From IMG/VR virus record IMGVR_UViG_3300035703_000061, positions 1 to 64,000 of that record: a DNA stretch of 64,000 bases; one strand, written 5' to 3'. This DNA is from a virus. Within the stretch, counting starts at the first letter, position 1, and each line of letters opens with the position of its first letter. The position numbers and the translations under genes are program-made. Under the pieces are notes generated by a model that saw nothing but the letters and a program-made list of their open reading frames with translations, did no database searches and was not told where the DNA came from. Of this stretch, positions 21,414-29,784 are shown piece after piece.

Positions 21414-21651
21414 GAAGGCGAGTAAGCATGATCACGAAGCAGACAAAGTGGCGCTCATCCGCACGTTCATCTTTGCATCGTATTTAATCACCAACATTGC
21501 CATCGTTGCTAACGCTTGGCGCCATTGGGAGAAGCAGCCATCTGCTTGCGAACAAGCATTAAAAAGGGGGAGCTTAAGCCCCCAATGCCCTCGGTGGGAT
21601 TTGAACCCACATGAAGAAAATTCTTCTACGGATTTTAAGTCCGTTGCATAA
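21367..21651 (+). CDS. Small membrane protein overlapping tRNA-Leu, 94 aa
   Basis: The first 56 residues are credible: a basic start ('MSRKNAWRIWAKALGEKASK') and one membrane helix ('TFIFASYLITNIAIVANAW'). The open frame then runs through a terminator and into the antisense strand of the tRNA gene, so the last 25 or so residues are read from DNA that is conserved for another reason. Either the tail is tolerated or the true gene has been cut by the tRNA's arrival. Confidence 0.45.
   Translation: MSRKNAWRIWAKALGEKASKHDHEADKVALIRTFIFASYLITNIAIVANAWRHWEKQPSACEQALKRGSLSPQCPRWDLNPHEENSSTDFKSVA
21561..21583 (-). terminator. Terminator of tRNA-Leu
   Basis: On the minus strand GGGGG, a CTTAAGCT loop, CCCCC and TTTTT, starting three bases after the tRNA 3' end. 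Confidence 0.8.
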
Positions 21652-21671
21652 ACCAGTTCTGCTACGAGGGC
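21586..21671 (-). tRNA. tRNA-Leu (anticodon UAA)
   Basis: 86 nt. Acceptor stem GCCCTCG/CGAGGGC is perfect, with discriminator A and no encoded CCA. The D-arm is present, the anticodon stem ACGGA/TCCGT holds loop CTTAAAA (anticodon TAA at 21635-21637), a long variable arm (GAAG/CTTC around AATTTT) marks a class II tRNA, and the T-arm GTGGG-TTCAAAT-CCCAC is perfect. It would supply decoding of UUA codons, which are common in the AT-richer phage genes. Confidence 0.95.
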
Positions 21672-21726
21672 TCATGAGCAAAAGGGGCGTCGAGCGGGGC
21701 TTCAATCCGCCTTGTACGACATTTCA

Positions 21727-21744
21727 AAACGGGTTGGCCCGTTT
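21727..21744. other. Perfect 7-bp hairpin
   Basis: AAACGGG/CCCGTTT with a TTGG loop in the gap between tRNA-Leu and the convergent minus-strand gene. A possible weak terminator on the minus strand. The gap 21672-21857 has no other visible feature. Confidence 0.45.
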
Positions 21745-21857
21745 CCCCCTTTCCCCTGGTACAGAACAATGGCGCCTGAAACCATTGTTCCTTATTGAAC
21801 TAACGCTGGCCAGCGTGCTTCGCGAAAGCTTCAAAAGCATAGCATGGCTTTCGCTAC

Positions 21858-22124
21858 TCAAACGTCATATTCTCTACAGGATTGGTCTTCGGGATGAGCA
21901 CGGCAGTAGTCGTCAAAATTTTCTTCACCATCGTGCATCACCTGCTCTAGCAATGTGATTTGCTTTAGGCGCTTGACGTGGGCTTGGAGCTTTGGAAGGA
22001 GAGTGGGGATGTAGAGATGTTCGGCTGCGAGGAGTTGAAGGGCGGTTTGTCTATTGGAGCTGCCACATTCAAGCAATGACACAAGAAACTGCGCCTCTTG
22101 CATAGTTAATTCGCTGTTCTTCAT
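21858..22124 (-). CDS. Hypothetical helical protein, 88 aa
   Basis: All-helical ('MQEAQFLVSLLECGSSNRQT', then 'LPKLQAHVKRLKQITLLEQ') with an acidic C-terminus. It is the last gene of the minus-strand packaging operon, 31 bases after terL. Its position and size would also fit a small terminase or packaging accessory protein, but there is no DNA-binding motif I can point to. Confidence 0.55.
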   Translation of the reverse strand: MKNSELTMQEAQFLVSLLECGSSNRQTALQLLAAEHLYIPTLLPKLQAHVKRLKQITLLEQVMHDGEENFDDYCRAHPEDQSCREYDV

Positions 22125-22155
22125 TTCATAGGAGAACTATTGTTTGAAAATCATA

Positions 22156-23523
22156 CTAGGAGATGAGGCTTTCAATCCAGCCAATATCATCATCTTTGCT
22201 GGCAGCAAGAATGGCGCCTGCCATTGCAAACGCTAAGTCGTCAATTCCTGATGCTTTGCCGCCAGTAACGCTCCATTGCCCACTTGGTTTATAGACGACT
22301 GTTAGATTCTTGAGCTGCATAATTGCCTTCTCATGACGATAGACATTGATCTGTCCTGCATTAAATAGTTCTCGCATCTTGCTAAATGCTTTCATCTTGG
22401 AACTAACGGTCCAAGTGAGTTCAGTGATGGGCAAATCACTGGCAAGGCTTTGAATGGTGCCAGCGCTATTGAACTGGTCCATCACAATGGTGTCGAAAAC
22501 GTACAGGCGATGTTGTTCCTTAATCCAATCTTCCACTGCATTGATATTCACTTCCATTCTTCCATTGATTTCAAAATCAGCCATGAACGAATGGAACTTA
22601 TCAACGACTAACGTGCCATTTTCATAGTGAACAATACAAGCAGTGTAGTCGTCACGACCAACGCCACCACGGGCGGGGTCCAGGGCAAGTACATAGGCCC
22701 CTTGGAATTCAGGGCGTGGTGGTAGAGCTGCCCTGCGATCATCAATACAGGCGTCAATAACATCGCTTGCAACGAGGGCTGAAAGATTGCTTGCGAATTG
22801 CGCCCCATACTCAACTTTAAATTTCTCCGGGTCACGTTGTCTCTCTGTGTCAAGAAACTCTTGCGAAATGCTTGGGTTCATCTCCCATGTTGGGAGATTC
22901 ACCGCTTGCATGAAAGGGAAACGGCCGGAGCTTGCTTCTTTGAAATGCTGATAGAAGATGCCGTCTGTTAGCCATGGTGAGGAGAGTTCAAGGATGCGTC
23001 CTTTCCCTCCGAACTGAGCAATAGCAGGAGAAAGTGCGTCGTAAATGCCACGACCACCACTGTTTGCATCGCCTTCAGTGGCAAAGGCAAGCTCGTCAAA
23101 TACTGCGCCTGCGCAGGCAAGGCCACGAGCGGCACGGCCTGAAGTGGGGATGGCCTTGAATACGCAGTTGTTGCTCAGTTCAATGATGTCGGCGGTTTCG
23201 CGGACAATTTCTTGAGCGAAAGGGCTATCAAGAATGAGCTGGCGAATGTTGTTGAGAGCAATGCGAGCCTGGTCCTGACTGTTTGCTACGGTCACGATGT
23301 ACCATTTTTCGCCTTTCCTTACGCGCCTGCGATATTCGTCTTCCAAGACGAAGCACATATAGACGCAGGCCACGGCTGCCATGACAGTTTTGCCTGATCG
23401 TCGTCCAAGTGCCCACACTGCATGACTCTTATCTGGTTGGAAGAAGGTGTCAAGGATTTTTGCCTGCTGTGGATAGAGATCCAGCTTGAGAGCGTGTTTA
23501 GAAAAGTCAGAACATTTCAGCAT
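22156..23523 (-). CDS. terL: Terminase large subunit
   Basis: Motor and nuclease that packages DNA into the prohead. 455 residues. ATPase: Walker A 'GRRSGKT' (K45), Walker B 'VFDELAF' (D143, E144) and a coupling-motif region around 'ILELSSPW'. The C-terminal RNase H-like nuclease shows D282 ('LALDPARGG'), D349 ('IVMDQFNS') and a last acidic pair in 'SGIDDLAFA'. It lies on the minus strand, divergent from the portal gene, which is unusual for phage packaging modules. It overlaps the upstream nuclease gene by 17 bases. The candidate small subunit is either the HTH protein at 4.4 kb or the 88-aa protein downstream. Confidence 0.92.
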   Translation of the reverse strand: MLKCSDFSKHALKLDLYPQQAKILDTFFQPDKSHAVWALGRRSGKTVMAAVACVYMCFVLEDEYRRRVRKGEKWYIVTVANSQDQARIALNNIRQLILDSPFAQEIVRETADIIELSNNCVFKAIPTSGRAARGLACAGAVFDELAFATEGDANSGGRGIYDALSPAIAQFGGKGRILELSSPWLTDGIFYQHFKEASSGRFPFMQAVNLPTWEMNPSISQEFLDTERQRDPEKFKVEYGAQFASNLSALVASDVIDACIDDRRAALPPRPEFQGAYVLALDPARGGVGRDDYTACIVHYENGTLVVDKFHSFMADFEINGRMEVNINAVEDWIKEQHRLYVFDTIVMDQFNSAGTIQSLASDLPITELTWTVSSKMKAFSKMRELFNAGQINVYRHEKAIMQLKNLTVVYKPSGQWSVTGGKASGIDDLAFAMAGAILAASKDDDIGWIESLIS

Positions 23524-24022
23524 GGCGCAAATCTATAAGAGGAAGCAATGCAGTTTGAGGAACGAAATAAGCTGGTCTTCCGCCTGCAGGATCTTTCTTC
23601 CATTGTTCCTTCATGGCATCTTCACTCTTCATCCAACCATGGAGAAGAGTGATTTTGTTTTGAATTGTAACCAGCACTAAAGTTTTTCCGGGCTTCTCGT
23701 CTAGTTGGCAGATGAGATCGTAGTCATGACGAGAGCGTGTTTTTACGTCGATGTTGGGAGGTAGATCAAAAGATCCGCGAATGGCTTCTGTTTCTTGATA
23801 GAGAAACTCCCGTAGATGGAGATAATCTGCCACTGCTAGTTCGCCAGCGGCACCAAGCTTGTGAGCGAAAAGAGCCTTCTCCCCCTCTTTCGGTCCTCCA
23901 TTGCGTCCTTTTAGGCCTTTTCTTTCGTTGAAACGCTGCCTGCGCATGGCTTCTGCCCGCACAAGCTCCTTGTCTTCCTCGCTGAAATGGAAAACAATGC
24001 CAAAGCTGGCCATAGTGTGCAT
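23507..24022 (-). CDS. PD-(D/E)XK-type nuclease, resolvase-like
   Basis: 171 residues. A basic N-terminal region is followed by 'GAAGELAVADYL' (E61) and 'GSFDLPPNIDVKTRSRHDYD' (D86, D92, K94), the order of active-site residues in PD-(D/E)XK nucleases such as Holliday-junction resolvases. Such an enzyme could trim branches in concatemeric DNA before packaging, which fits its 17-base overlap with terL. An alternative ATG lies three codons downstream. A non-specific endonuclease is the other reading. Confidence 0.6.
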   Translation of the reverse strand: MHTMASFGIVFHFSEEDKELVRAEAMRRQRFNERKGLKGRNGGPKEGEKALFAHKLGAAGELAVADYLHLREFLYQETEAIRGSFDLPPNIDVKTRSRHDYDLICQLDEKPGKTLVLVTIQNKITLLHGWMKSEDAMKEQWKKDPAGGRPAYFVPQTALLPLIDLRHAEMF

Positions 24023-24048
24023 AAGCTACGTGACAATGTAGCCGGGTT

Positions 24049-24057
24049 CTAGAATAA
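24049..24057 (+). promoter_or_regulatory. TAGAAT box upstream of portal gene
   Basis: CTAGAATAA 32 bases before the portal ATG. The same TAGAAT hexamer occurs 20-35 bases upstream of the tape measure gene (40283), the 51496 gene (51472) and the last gene (62866), each without a good -35 element. Confidence 0.35.
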
Positions 24058-24088
24058 AAGCAACACATCATGACCATAAATAAAGCTT

Positions 24089-25963
24089 ATGGAAAGCGAC
24101 GCAATTGATCTTGGTCACGTTGGTAGTGGCGGAGTGAGAGCTGATGGACTCACAAACGTGCTCATTGGTATGGGCACTGGCCGTGATAAGGCGCAATATA
24201 CTAAAACTACAGCCACAGTATTCCTAGCGCAAGAAGAACTAGAAAATCTTTATGGTGAATGGCTTCCTCGTCGCATTGTTGATATTTATGCTGACCAAGC
24301 CACTCGCAAAGGCTTCAAGGTATTGTTTGGTGGCGATGGCGTTAAAGCCGAAGAAGTGCAAGGAATTGAGCAAGTAATTGAAGACCTCTACATCCTCGAA
24401 CATCTCAACCTCGCAGCGAAGAACGCCCGCCTTTATGGGGGTGCTTGTCTACTTCTTTTTATTGACGATGGGCGTCCCGCTTACATGCCTGTCGATAAAC
24501 GGAATATCCGTCGCATCGAAGACATTGAGTGCTTGGACCGATGGCAAATTGCGCCCGTTATTAACGAAGAAAACTTATACGACTATTCAAAAGCCACTTA
24601 TTATCAGATCATCTCTGGAGATTTGATTAACCAGCCGCAGCTTACTTATATTCACAAGGATAGGATTTTGCGTTTTGATGGCGATTGGCTGCCATATCGC
24701 GTTAGGCAAAGGAACTATGGATGGGGCATGAGCAGTTTGCAAACTGTTTATGACAGCTTCAGGCATTATTGGACTGGCTTAAATTCGGCAGCAACGCTTC
24801 TCACTGAATTTGACATCTTTGTTCATAAAGTAAGGGGCCTTGCGGCAATGCTTGCTGCTGGCAAAGAAAGCTCCATTCGTGACCGCTTGCAAGTGAATGA
24901 TATGAGCAAGAGCATCTATCGCGGCTACGCGATTGATGCGGAGAAAGAAGAGCTTGAATTCATTAGCCGCAACTTTGGCGGCATTGGAGAAATCCTAGAA
25001 AAGCTGCGCGTTGATATTATTGGTGCCAGTAAGATTCCTCATACAGTGTTGTTTGGCGAAAGTCCGAGCGGGCTTGGCTCCACTGGCCGCAGTGAAGAGC
25101 GTGATTTCGCCAAAACTCTTGCTGATTATCAAAGTGTTCATTTCAAGCGGCCCATCAAGAAGCTGATGGAAATGATCATGCTTAGTAAGGAAGGCCCTAC
25201 AAAGGGGGAGCTTCCTGAATCGTGGCGCATTTCTTTCAATCCATTGTTCGAGCTTAATGAACGCGAAATGGCCGACGTACGGGCGCGTGTGGCGGCCGTA
25301 GACGGTCGTTACATCCAACTGGGTGTACTGAGTCCTAAGGAAGTGGCAGATGCCCGCTATGGCGGTTCTGAGTGGAGCATGGAACTCACCTTGGATCCGT
25401 CCGTAGTGCGGGAACTTCCTGCTCAAGCTGGGGGTGGTTCCACTCAGAAAGGGGGTGACGGAAAAATGGCGGTGCCTCCTGGCGGTCGTGATCCCATGAA
25501 CGAAGAAAATGGCACGCTTCCTATGGATGGCAGCCGTGAAGTGCAAGATGCTGCCGGGCTTTATTTGTCCCGAGATCTTGAGAAAGTGCGAGGCGAAGAA
25601 AAAGAAGATGCAGAATTTAAAGATAAAGAGCTGCACAAGCAAGCAGTGGCAGCAGCAAAGGCGAAGTTCAAAGTGTGGCCGAGTGCAGTTGCTGGGGCTT
25701 ATGTCACACAAAAGTACAAGGCTTTATACAAGCGCAAGCATGGCTCTATGCAAGGGGCTTTTAGTGGCAAAAAAGAGCAGGCGGAGTATTTCAAAAAAGA
25801 TGGAATGGAGCCAATGAAAGTGGAAGGCCTCATCCTTTCCGACCTTGACGAAGCTGCATTAATTAGTGCTGAGGATATTGACGCTGCATTGAATCAATGG
25901 AAGGAGGAAGCACCAGATCGTTTTAAGGATATTCTGGAGGCTGAAGATGCAAGGCCTGAATGA
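24089..25963 (+). CDS. Portal protein (DUF1073 type) with C-terminal extension
   Basis: Forms the dodecameric ring through which DNA enters and leaves the head. 624 residues. Residues about 35-430 follow the DUF1073/HI1409-type portal: 'RIVDIYADQATRKGF', 'LYGGACLLLF', 'VHKVRGLAAMLAAG' and 'IPHTVLFGESPSGLGSTG'. A low-complexity linker follows (Gly/Pro/Asp-rich, about 440-500), then an extra C-terminal part (about 515-575) with 'KAKFKVWPSAVAGAYVTQKY', a small domain I know from other phage structural proteins and standalone genes. Typical members of the family end before such a domain. The minor head gene starts 17 bases inside its 3' end. Confidence 0.88.
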   Translation: MESDAIDLGHVGSGGVRADGLTNVLIGMGTGRDKAQYTKTTATVFLAQEELENLYGEWLPRRIVDIYADQATRKGFKVLFGGDGVKAEEVQGIEQVIEDLYILEHLNLAAKNARLYGGACLLLFIDDGRPAYMPVDKRNIRRIEDIECLDRWQIAPVINEENLYDYSKATYYQIISGDLINQPQLTYIHKDRILRFDGDWLPYRVRQRNYGWGMSSLQTVYDSFRHYWTGLNSAATLLTEFDIFVHKVRGLAAMLAAGKESSIRDRLQVNDMSKSIYRGYAIDAEKEELEFISRNFGGIGEILEKLRVDIIGASKIPHTVLFGESPSGLGSTGRSEERDFAKTLADYQSVHFKRPIKKLMEMIMLSKEGPTKGELPESWRISFNPLFELNEREMADVRARVAAVDGRYIQLGVLSPKEVADARYGGSEWSMELTLDPSVVRELPAQAGGGSTQKGGDGKMAVPPGGRDPMNEENGTLPMDGSREVQDAAGLYLSRDLEKVRGEEKEDAEFKDKELHKQAVAAAKAKFKVWPSAVAGAYVTQKYKALYKRKHGSMQGAFSGKKEQAEYFKKDGMEPMKVEGLILSDLDEAALISAEDIDAALNQWKEEAPDRFKDILEAEDARPE

Positions 25964-26630
25964 TTTATCAACGTTCGCTGCCGCTCTTGAACAGCGTCTT
26001 GACCAATCCTCATGGCGCTACGATCCCGTTAGTAGCCGTTATCGCGGAAGCAATGGACGGTTCCTCAGTCAGTCTGCCGTGGAAGCTTTGGTTGATGGTC
26101 GAATTAACAAGCTTGGCGCTTTGCTACGTCGTCTTACAAACATGCTTAGTAGCGGCGACATTACGTTGGTTCAATGGCAAGAAAGCGTAAGAGAAGCGCT
26201 TAAGCTTGCGCATGTACAAGCAGCGATCATTGGCAATGGTGGACGAGATACGATGCAAGCTTCAGACTGGGGTCGCATCGGTCAGCGCCTTCGTGCGGAA
26301 TATCGTTATTTGGAGGGTTTTGCTCGCGATCTTTTGGCTGGGAGCATTTCTGCTCCCATGGCTCTTGCTCGCATCGGCATGTACGCTCAAGCTGTCAGAG
26401 GTTCTTACTGGGAAGGCACCACAATTCGACAGGAGAAGCAAGGGTATAGCTTGATGCGACGCATCCTGGATCCGCAGGCAAAGCATTGTGACGACTGCTT
26501 GCGCTATGCAGGGCGAGGGGCTGTTCCCATTGGAAGTCTGCCCATGCCAGGCCAGCGGTGTGCTTGTATGTCCAATTGCAAATGCAGCGTAAAATACATG
26601 CGTCAACAAGCGCCAGTCGTGGCAGTGTGA
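25947..26630 (+). CDS. Minor head protein (MuF-like)
   Basis: 227 residues. The position directly after the portal, a helical body, and a C-terminal Cys/His cluster ('KHCDDCLRYAGRG', 'PGQRCACMSNCKCSVKY') match phage Mu gpF/SPP1 gp7-like proteins, which bind the portal inside the head and may enter the host. The cysteine-rich end should bind zinc. The cassette gene that follows starts two bases after its stop. Confidence 0.75.
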   Translation: MQGLNDLSTFAAALEQRLDQSSWRYDPVSSRYRGSNGRFLSQSAVEALVDGRINKLGALLRRLTNMLSSGDITLVQWQESVREALKLAHVQAAIIGNGGRDTMQASDWGRIGQRLRAEYRYLEGFARDLLAGSISAPMALARIGMYAQAVRGSYWEGTTIRQEKQGYSLMRRILDPQAKHCDDCLRYAGRGAVPIGSLPMPGQRCACMSNCKCSVKYMRQQAPVVAV

Positions 26631-26632
26631 GC

Positions 26633-27358
26633 ATGGATGTTTTAGTTGGAAGCACTGGCCTGATTGGAAGAGTGTTGCGCGAGCATCATGACTTTGGCTA
26701 CCTTTTTAATTCCAAAAACATTCATTTAGCACCGTCGCTTAAACAGGATATTGACGGGCTTTATTTGGCTTGTTTGCCGGCGGAGAAGTGGAAGGCAAAT
26801 CAAGCACCAATGGCCGATTTCGACAATATGTATCGTGTTGTTACAAAAATAAAAGCATTAAAACCGAAGGAAGTCATCCTTTATTCCACTATTGATATTT
26901 ACAGTCAGACTTATAAATACGTGGAAAACTTCCCAGAGATTCATGCCATTAATTATGGTTCCACGCGATACATTTTTGAGCTGTTAGTCAAGGCCGCATT
27001 CCCGGGATCTGTAATTACCATCATTCGTCTCCCTGCATTGTTTCATAGGCGCATTAAGAAAAACATTCTGTTTGATCTTCTCAATGGCAACAACATTGAA
27101 AAAATTAACGCGAATTCTTGTTATCAATGGTACGATTTAAGGGATTTATGGCTTCACACTGAAGCCTGTCAAAAAGGCGGAGAGCATCAATGGTTTTCCG
27201 AACCCATTGAAACTTTAGAAATTATTGACCGATGGTTCCCATGGACGAAGACAATCGTCGATTGCGGGCCGCGCATTGAATATAGCTATGGGCCTTATTT
27301 TTCCAGCAAAGAAACCACTTTGAAAAAGATGGAGGCATTTATCAATGCTTGGAATTAG
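26633..27358 (+). CDS. NAD-dependent epimerase/dehydratase-like (SDR)
   Basis: 241 residues from ATG 26633. N-terminal Rossmann motif G6-x-x-G9-x-x-G12 ('VGSTGLIG') and a strand 'VILYSTIDIY' before a 'NYGSTR' motif. In extended SDR enzymes this is Y-x-x-x-K; here the lysine is arginine (Y108, R112), so activity is uncertain. The family converts nucleotide sugars, for example by epimerising or dehydrating them. It starts the sugar cassette and overlaps the next gene by 14 bases, so both are co-translated. Confidence 0.7.
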   Translation: MDVLVGSTGLIGRVLREHHDFGYLFNSKNIHLAPSLKQDIDGLYLACLPAEKWKANQAPMADFDNMYRVVTKIKALKPKEVILYSTIDIYSQTYKYVENFPEIHAINYGSTRYIFELLVKAAFPGSVITIIRLPALFHRRIKKNILFDLLNGNNIEKINANSCYQWYDLRDLWLHTEACQKGGEHQWFSEPIETLEIIDRWFPWTKTIVDCGPRIEYSYGPYFSSKETTLKKMEAFINAWN

Positions 27359-28085
27359 CGCGATTGGTTGGAAAGATGAAGAAGAGCATGAAATTTTAAG
27401 CGCCAATGCTGGCGCTTTTAATTTCATCGAGCTGGTGCCGTCTCGCATCTTTGCCAGAAACGAAGACTTTGGCGACATTGCAAAGCGCTATAGGGAGCAT
27501 TATGGACTTTGGACTTATTCGGCTCAGGCGCTGTTCTACGACAGCGCCGTTCAAAGCTTTGAAGACACCGCTGCCACGCAAGAGCATTTGCTGCGAGTGG
27601 TGAAGCTTGGATCGCTGATGGGCATTAAGCGCTTTGTTCTTGGAAGTCCCGCTTTACGCAGGGGAAGCCCGTCAAGCTTGATGGAGGTCTTGAGGCGTAT
27701 GGATTCAATCCTGAACGCCAATGATGCCATTCTTTGCATTGAGCCCATTGCAAAAGCATTTGGCGGGAAGTATTTCCACACGGTCGAGGAGATTATCAAT
27801 CACATTGATTTTTACAACTTGCGCAATGTAAAGACAATGCTTGATACAAATAACGCTTGGCTGCAGGGCGATAGTCCGACAAAGATTATCAAACATTACT
27901 TCCGTTTCATTGCGCACGTCCATATCAGTGACACTGACAATGGTCCCATCTTGAACCAGTATGAACACAAGCAAATCAAACGGCTTTTAGTTGCAAGCAG
28001 CTACCAAGGCGGAATCACGCGCGAGCTTGTGAATGCTTCTCAGCACCATCGAGAATATCCGCTATTTAGACGGCTTTATGACTGA
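27345..28085 (+). CDS. Sugar phosphate isomerase/epimerase-like TIM barrel
   Basis: 246 residues of the xylose isomerase-like (AP endonuclease 2) superfamily. Metal-ligand positions are visible at E133 ('LCIEPI'), D167 ('MLDTNN') and H191/H193 ('AHVHISD'). Family enzymes isomerise or epimerise sugars or related polyols. The substrate is unknown, but coupling to an SDR gene and the following glycosyltransferases indicates that it makes an unusual sugar. It converges with the next gene and overlaps it by ten bases. Confidence 0.7.
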   Translation: MLGISAIGWKDEEEHEILSANAGAFNFIELVPSRIFARNEDFGDIAKRYREHYGLWTYSAQALFYDSAVQSFEDTAATQEHLLRVVKLGSLMGIKRFVLGSPALRRGSPSSLMEVLRRMDSILNANDAILCIEPIAKAFGGKYFHTVEEIINHIDFYNLRNVKTMLDTNNAWLQGDSPTKIIKHYFRFIAHVHISDTDNGPILNQYEHKQIKRLLVASSYQGGITRELVNASQHHREYPLFRRLYD

Positions 28086-29029
28086 GCAATAATTTGCCTG
28101 GCCATGCTTTCAATGGTATAGATGCCTTGAATTTTGCCCGTAAAGAAAGAGAATAGATTTTCGTCTTGACGCATCAATGGCGTACGATTGGCGCTGCAGT
28201 CTTTCGTCTTTGCTTTAATTGAGAGAGTGGGAAATAGATAGTCAAAGCTATCAGCAAAATCTGGCCAATAGCGCTCCACGTGTTGCTCAATCAATTGCCT
28301 TGCATTGTCTGCATTATCGAGCAAGTTGTCGTTCATAATACCATGTTTCACATGACTTAATGAGAAGCATTTGTCGTTATATGGATAGATGGAAAATAGT
28401 TCTCCATCAATGTAGGTGAGGGCACCGAATGGAAGAGGTTTTTTGGAGCGGTAAATAAACATTGCCACTGCTTCAAAGAAGTGAGAGGGCAATGGCTCCA
28501 GGAGTGCATTATTGGTGCAATCAAAAACAAAATCGTAATCTTGCTTCAACGCTTTCAAATTGCATTGCTGAATTCGCTCTTTTTTGACCAGTGGTTCTAG
28601 GCACCATTGAAAATATAGGCTTGCTCCAATGGCATCAATGCGCTTTTCGGGAGTGGCCAGTAAAAGCGATGTGTGGTTAAAAGCTTGTGGATCTAACTGA
28701 GCATGCGGACCATTCCCGAAAATAATGGAAATAGTTTCAGCATCAAGAAGACTTTCATCTTCCGACACTGCGTAGTAATTATTCTCCACGTCATGGACAA
28801 GGTCACCATAGTCCTCCATGAAGCGCGCAAAAGTGGTGGCACACAAGCGGCGAGTGGCAGCATTTCTGGCATAGTGATAGCCATAGTGCAAGCGGTTTTG
28901 ATTGATAAAAGAAGTTTCTGAAATGAGCGTATGATTCTTTTCATACAGCGTCACTTCCATCTCATCGCGGAATGTCATTGCTAAATGACATCCCACCCAG
29001 CCTCCGCCAATAATTGCTACGCGCTTCAT
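28076..29029 (-). CDS. FAD-dependent oxidoreductase (UGM/DAO-like)
   Basis: 317 residues. FAD-binding Rossmann motif at the N-terminus ('IIGGGWVG', G8-x-G10-x-x-G13) with E30 at the end of the second strand to hold the ribose. 'NQNRLHYGYHYARN' resembles the region after the dinucleotide fold in sugar-acting flavoenzymes such as UDP-galactopyranose mutase, while the C-terminal half is closer to amino-acid or sugar oxidases. A role in oxidising or rearranging a sugar is inferred from context. Its TGATG overlap with the gene upstream makes a minus-strand pair. Confidence 0.7.
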   Translation of the reverse strand: MKRVAIIGGGWVGCHLAMTFRDEMEVTLYEKNHTLISETSFINQNRLHYGYHYARNAATRRLCATTFARFMEDYGDLVHDVENNYYAVSEDESLLDAETISIIFGNGPHAQLDPQAFNHTSLLLATPEKRIDAIGASLYFQWCLEPLVKKERIQQCNLKALKQDYDFVFDCTNNALLEPLPSHFFEAVAMFIYRSKKPLPFGALTYIDGELFSIYPYNDKCFSLSHVKHGIMNDNLLDNADNARQLIEQHVERYWPDFADSFDYLFPTLSIKAKTKDCSANRTPLMRQDENLFSFFTGKIQGIYTIESMARQIIAQS

Positions 29030-29724
29030 CAGATGTCAATGCAAAGGTGGGGTTGAACGCCTTGCCAGTTGCTTTTGGCTTTAGCGAGGTGCAGTTGCGG
29101 GAAGTATTCGATGCGGCGCTGCATGCCAGTGCCGTATGGATCTGCGTGCCCCTGATAGTTCCATTCATCAGGGCCGTGCTTGTTTGGATGGTAAATGTGG
29201 CAAGGCACGTCCTGAAGCTTCCAGAGCATGTAGTCTTCGTTTGGTACGCCCCACTGCTTCCATTGCTGCAATGCTTCAGGAGAGCTGTCTAGGTTCTTGA
29301 TGGCCATTAAGCGCTCCTTGTGGACCATGAGGTAGTCGTAACGATAAAGACCGATGCTCATTGACGGCGTTTGCTTCATTGCCACTTTCTCTGGAGCATC
29401 TACAGGAGGCTCATAAGCCAATGCCTTAAAGAGGGGGCCTGCGATGCACGTGTCATGGAGGAGAAACCAATACGGGCTCTCCATCGAATGCTCCACAATT
29501 TCAATAAGCGGCGTGTATTCAAAGGAATTCTGCTGCGTCAGCAGCATTGGCACCCCTTTATAGCTTGTATCAGCGCGAACAGTTTGACCGCCATTGACGA
29601 TCAAAATTTCCTCTTGCTTAATGCCAGCAGCAAGCAAGCTAGGAATGATGACGGGAATGGTATGCGGGGCAAATTTCTTGCACGTGCTGATGCAAAAGCG
29701 TATCGAGCCAAGTGGTAATGTCAT
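29029..29724 (-). CDS. Glycosyltransferase-like protein
   Basis: 231 residues. 'FCISTCKKFAPHTIPVIIPS' followed by 'YWFLLHDTCIAGPLFKAL' looks like a GT-A nucleotide-binding strand with an 'HDT' in place of the usual DxD, and 'WGVPNEDYMLWKLQDVPC' like an acceptor-side segment. Such proteins occur in cyanophage and cyanobacterial surface-polysaccharide clusters. The assignment is tentative. First gene of the minus-strand pair; its start is 61 bases from the divergent GT4 gene, so the two share a promoter region. Confidence 0.5.
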   Translation of the reverse strand: MTLPLGSIRFCISTCKKFAPHTIPVIIPSLLAAGIKQEEILIVNGGQTVRADTSYKGVPMLLTQQNSFEYTPLIEIVEHSMESPYWFLLHDTCIAGPLFKALAYEPPVDAPEKVAMKQTPSMSIGLYRYDYLMVHKERLMAIKNLDSSPEALQQWKQWGVPNEDYMLWKLQDVPCHIYHPNKHGPDEWNYQGHADPYGTGMQRRIEYFPQLHLAKAKSNWQGVQPHLCIDI

Positions 29725-29784
29725 TTGCCTCCTTTTGCCATCAGTATAAAAGCTCCTTAAGATGACGAAGATTCAGAGGAGACT

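Noticed and set aside
21676-21760. Second tRNA next to tRNA-Leu
   Set aside because: The TTCAATC-like loop lacks a paired T-stem and no anticodon arm can be formed.
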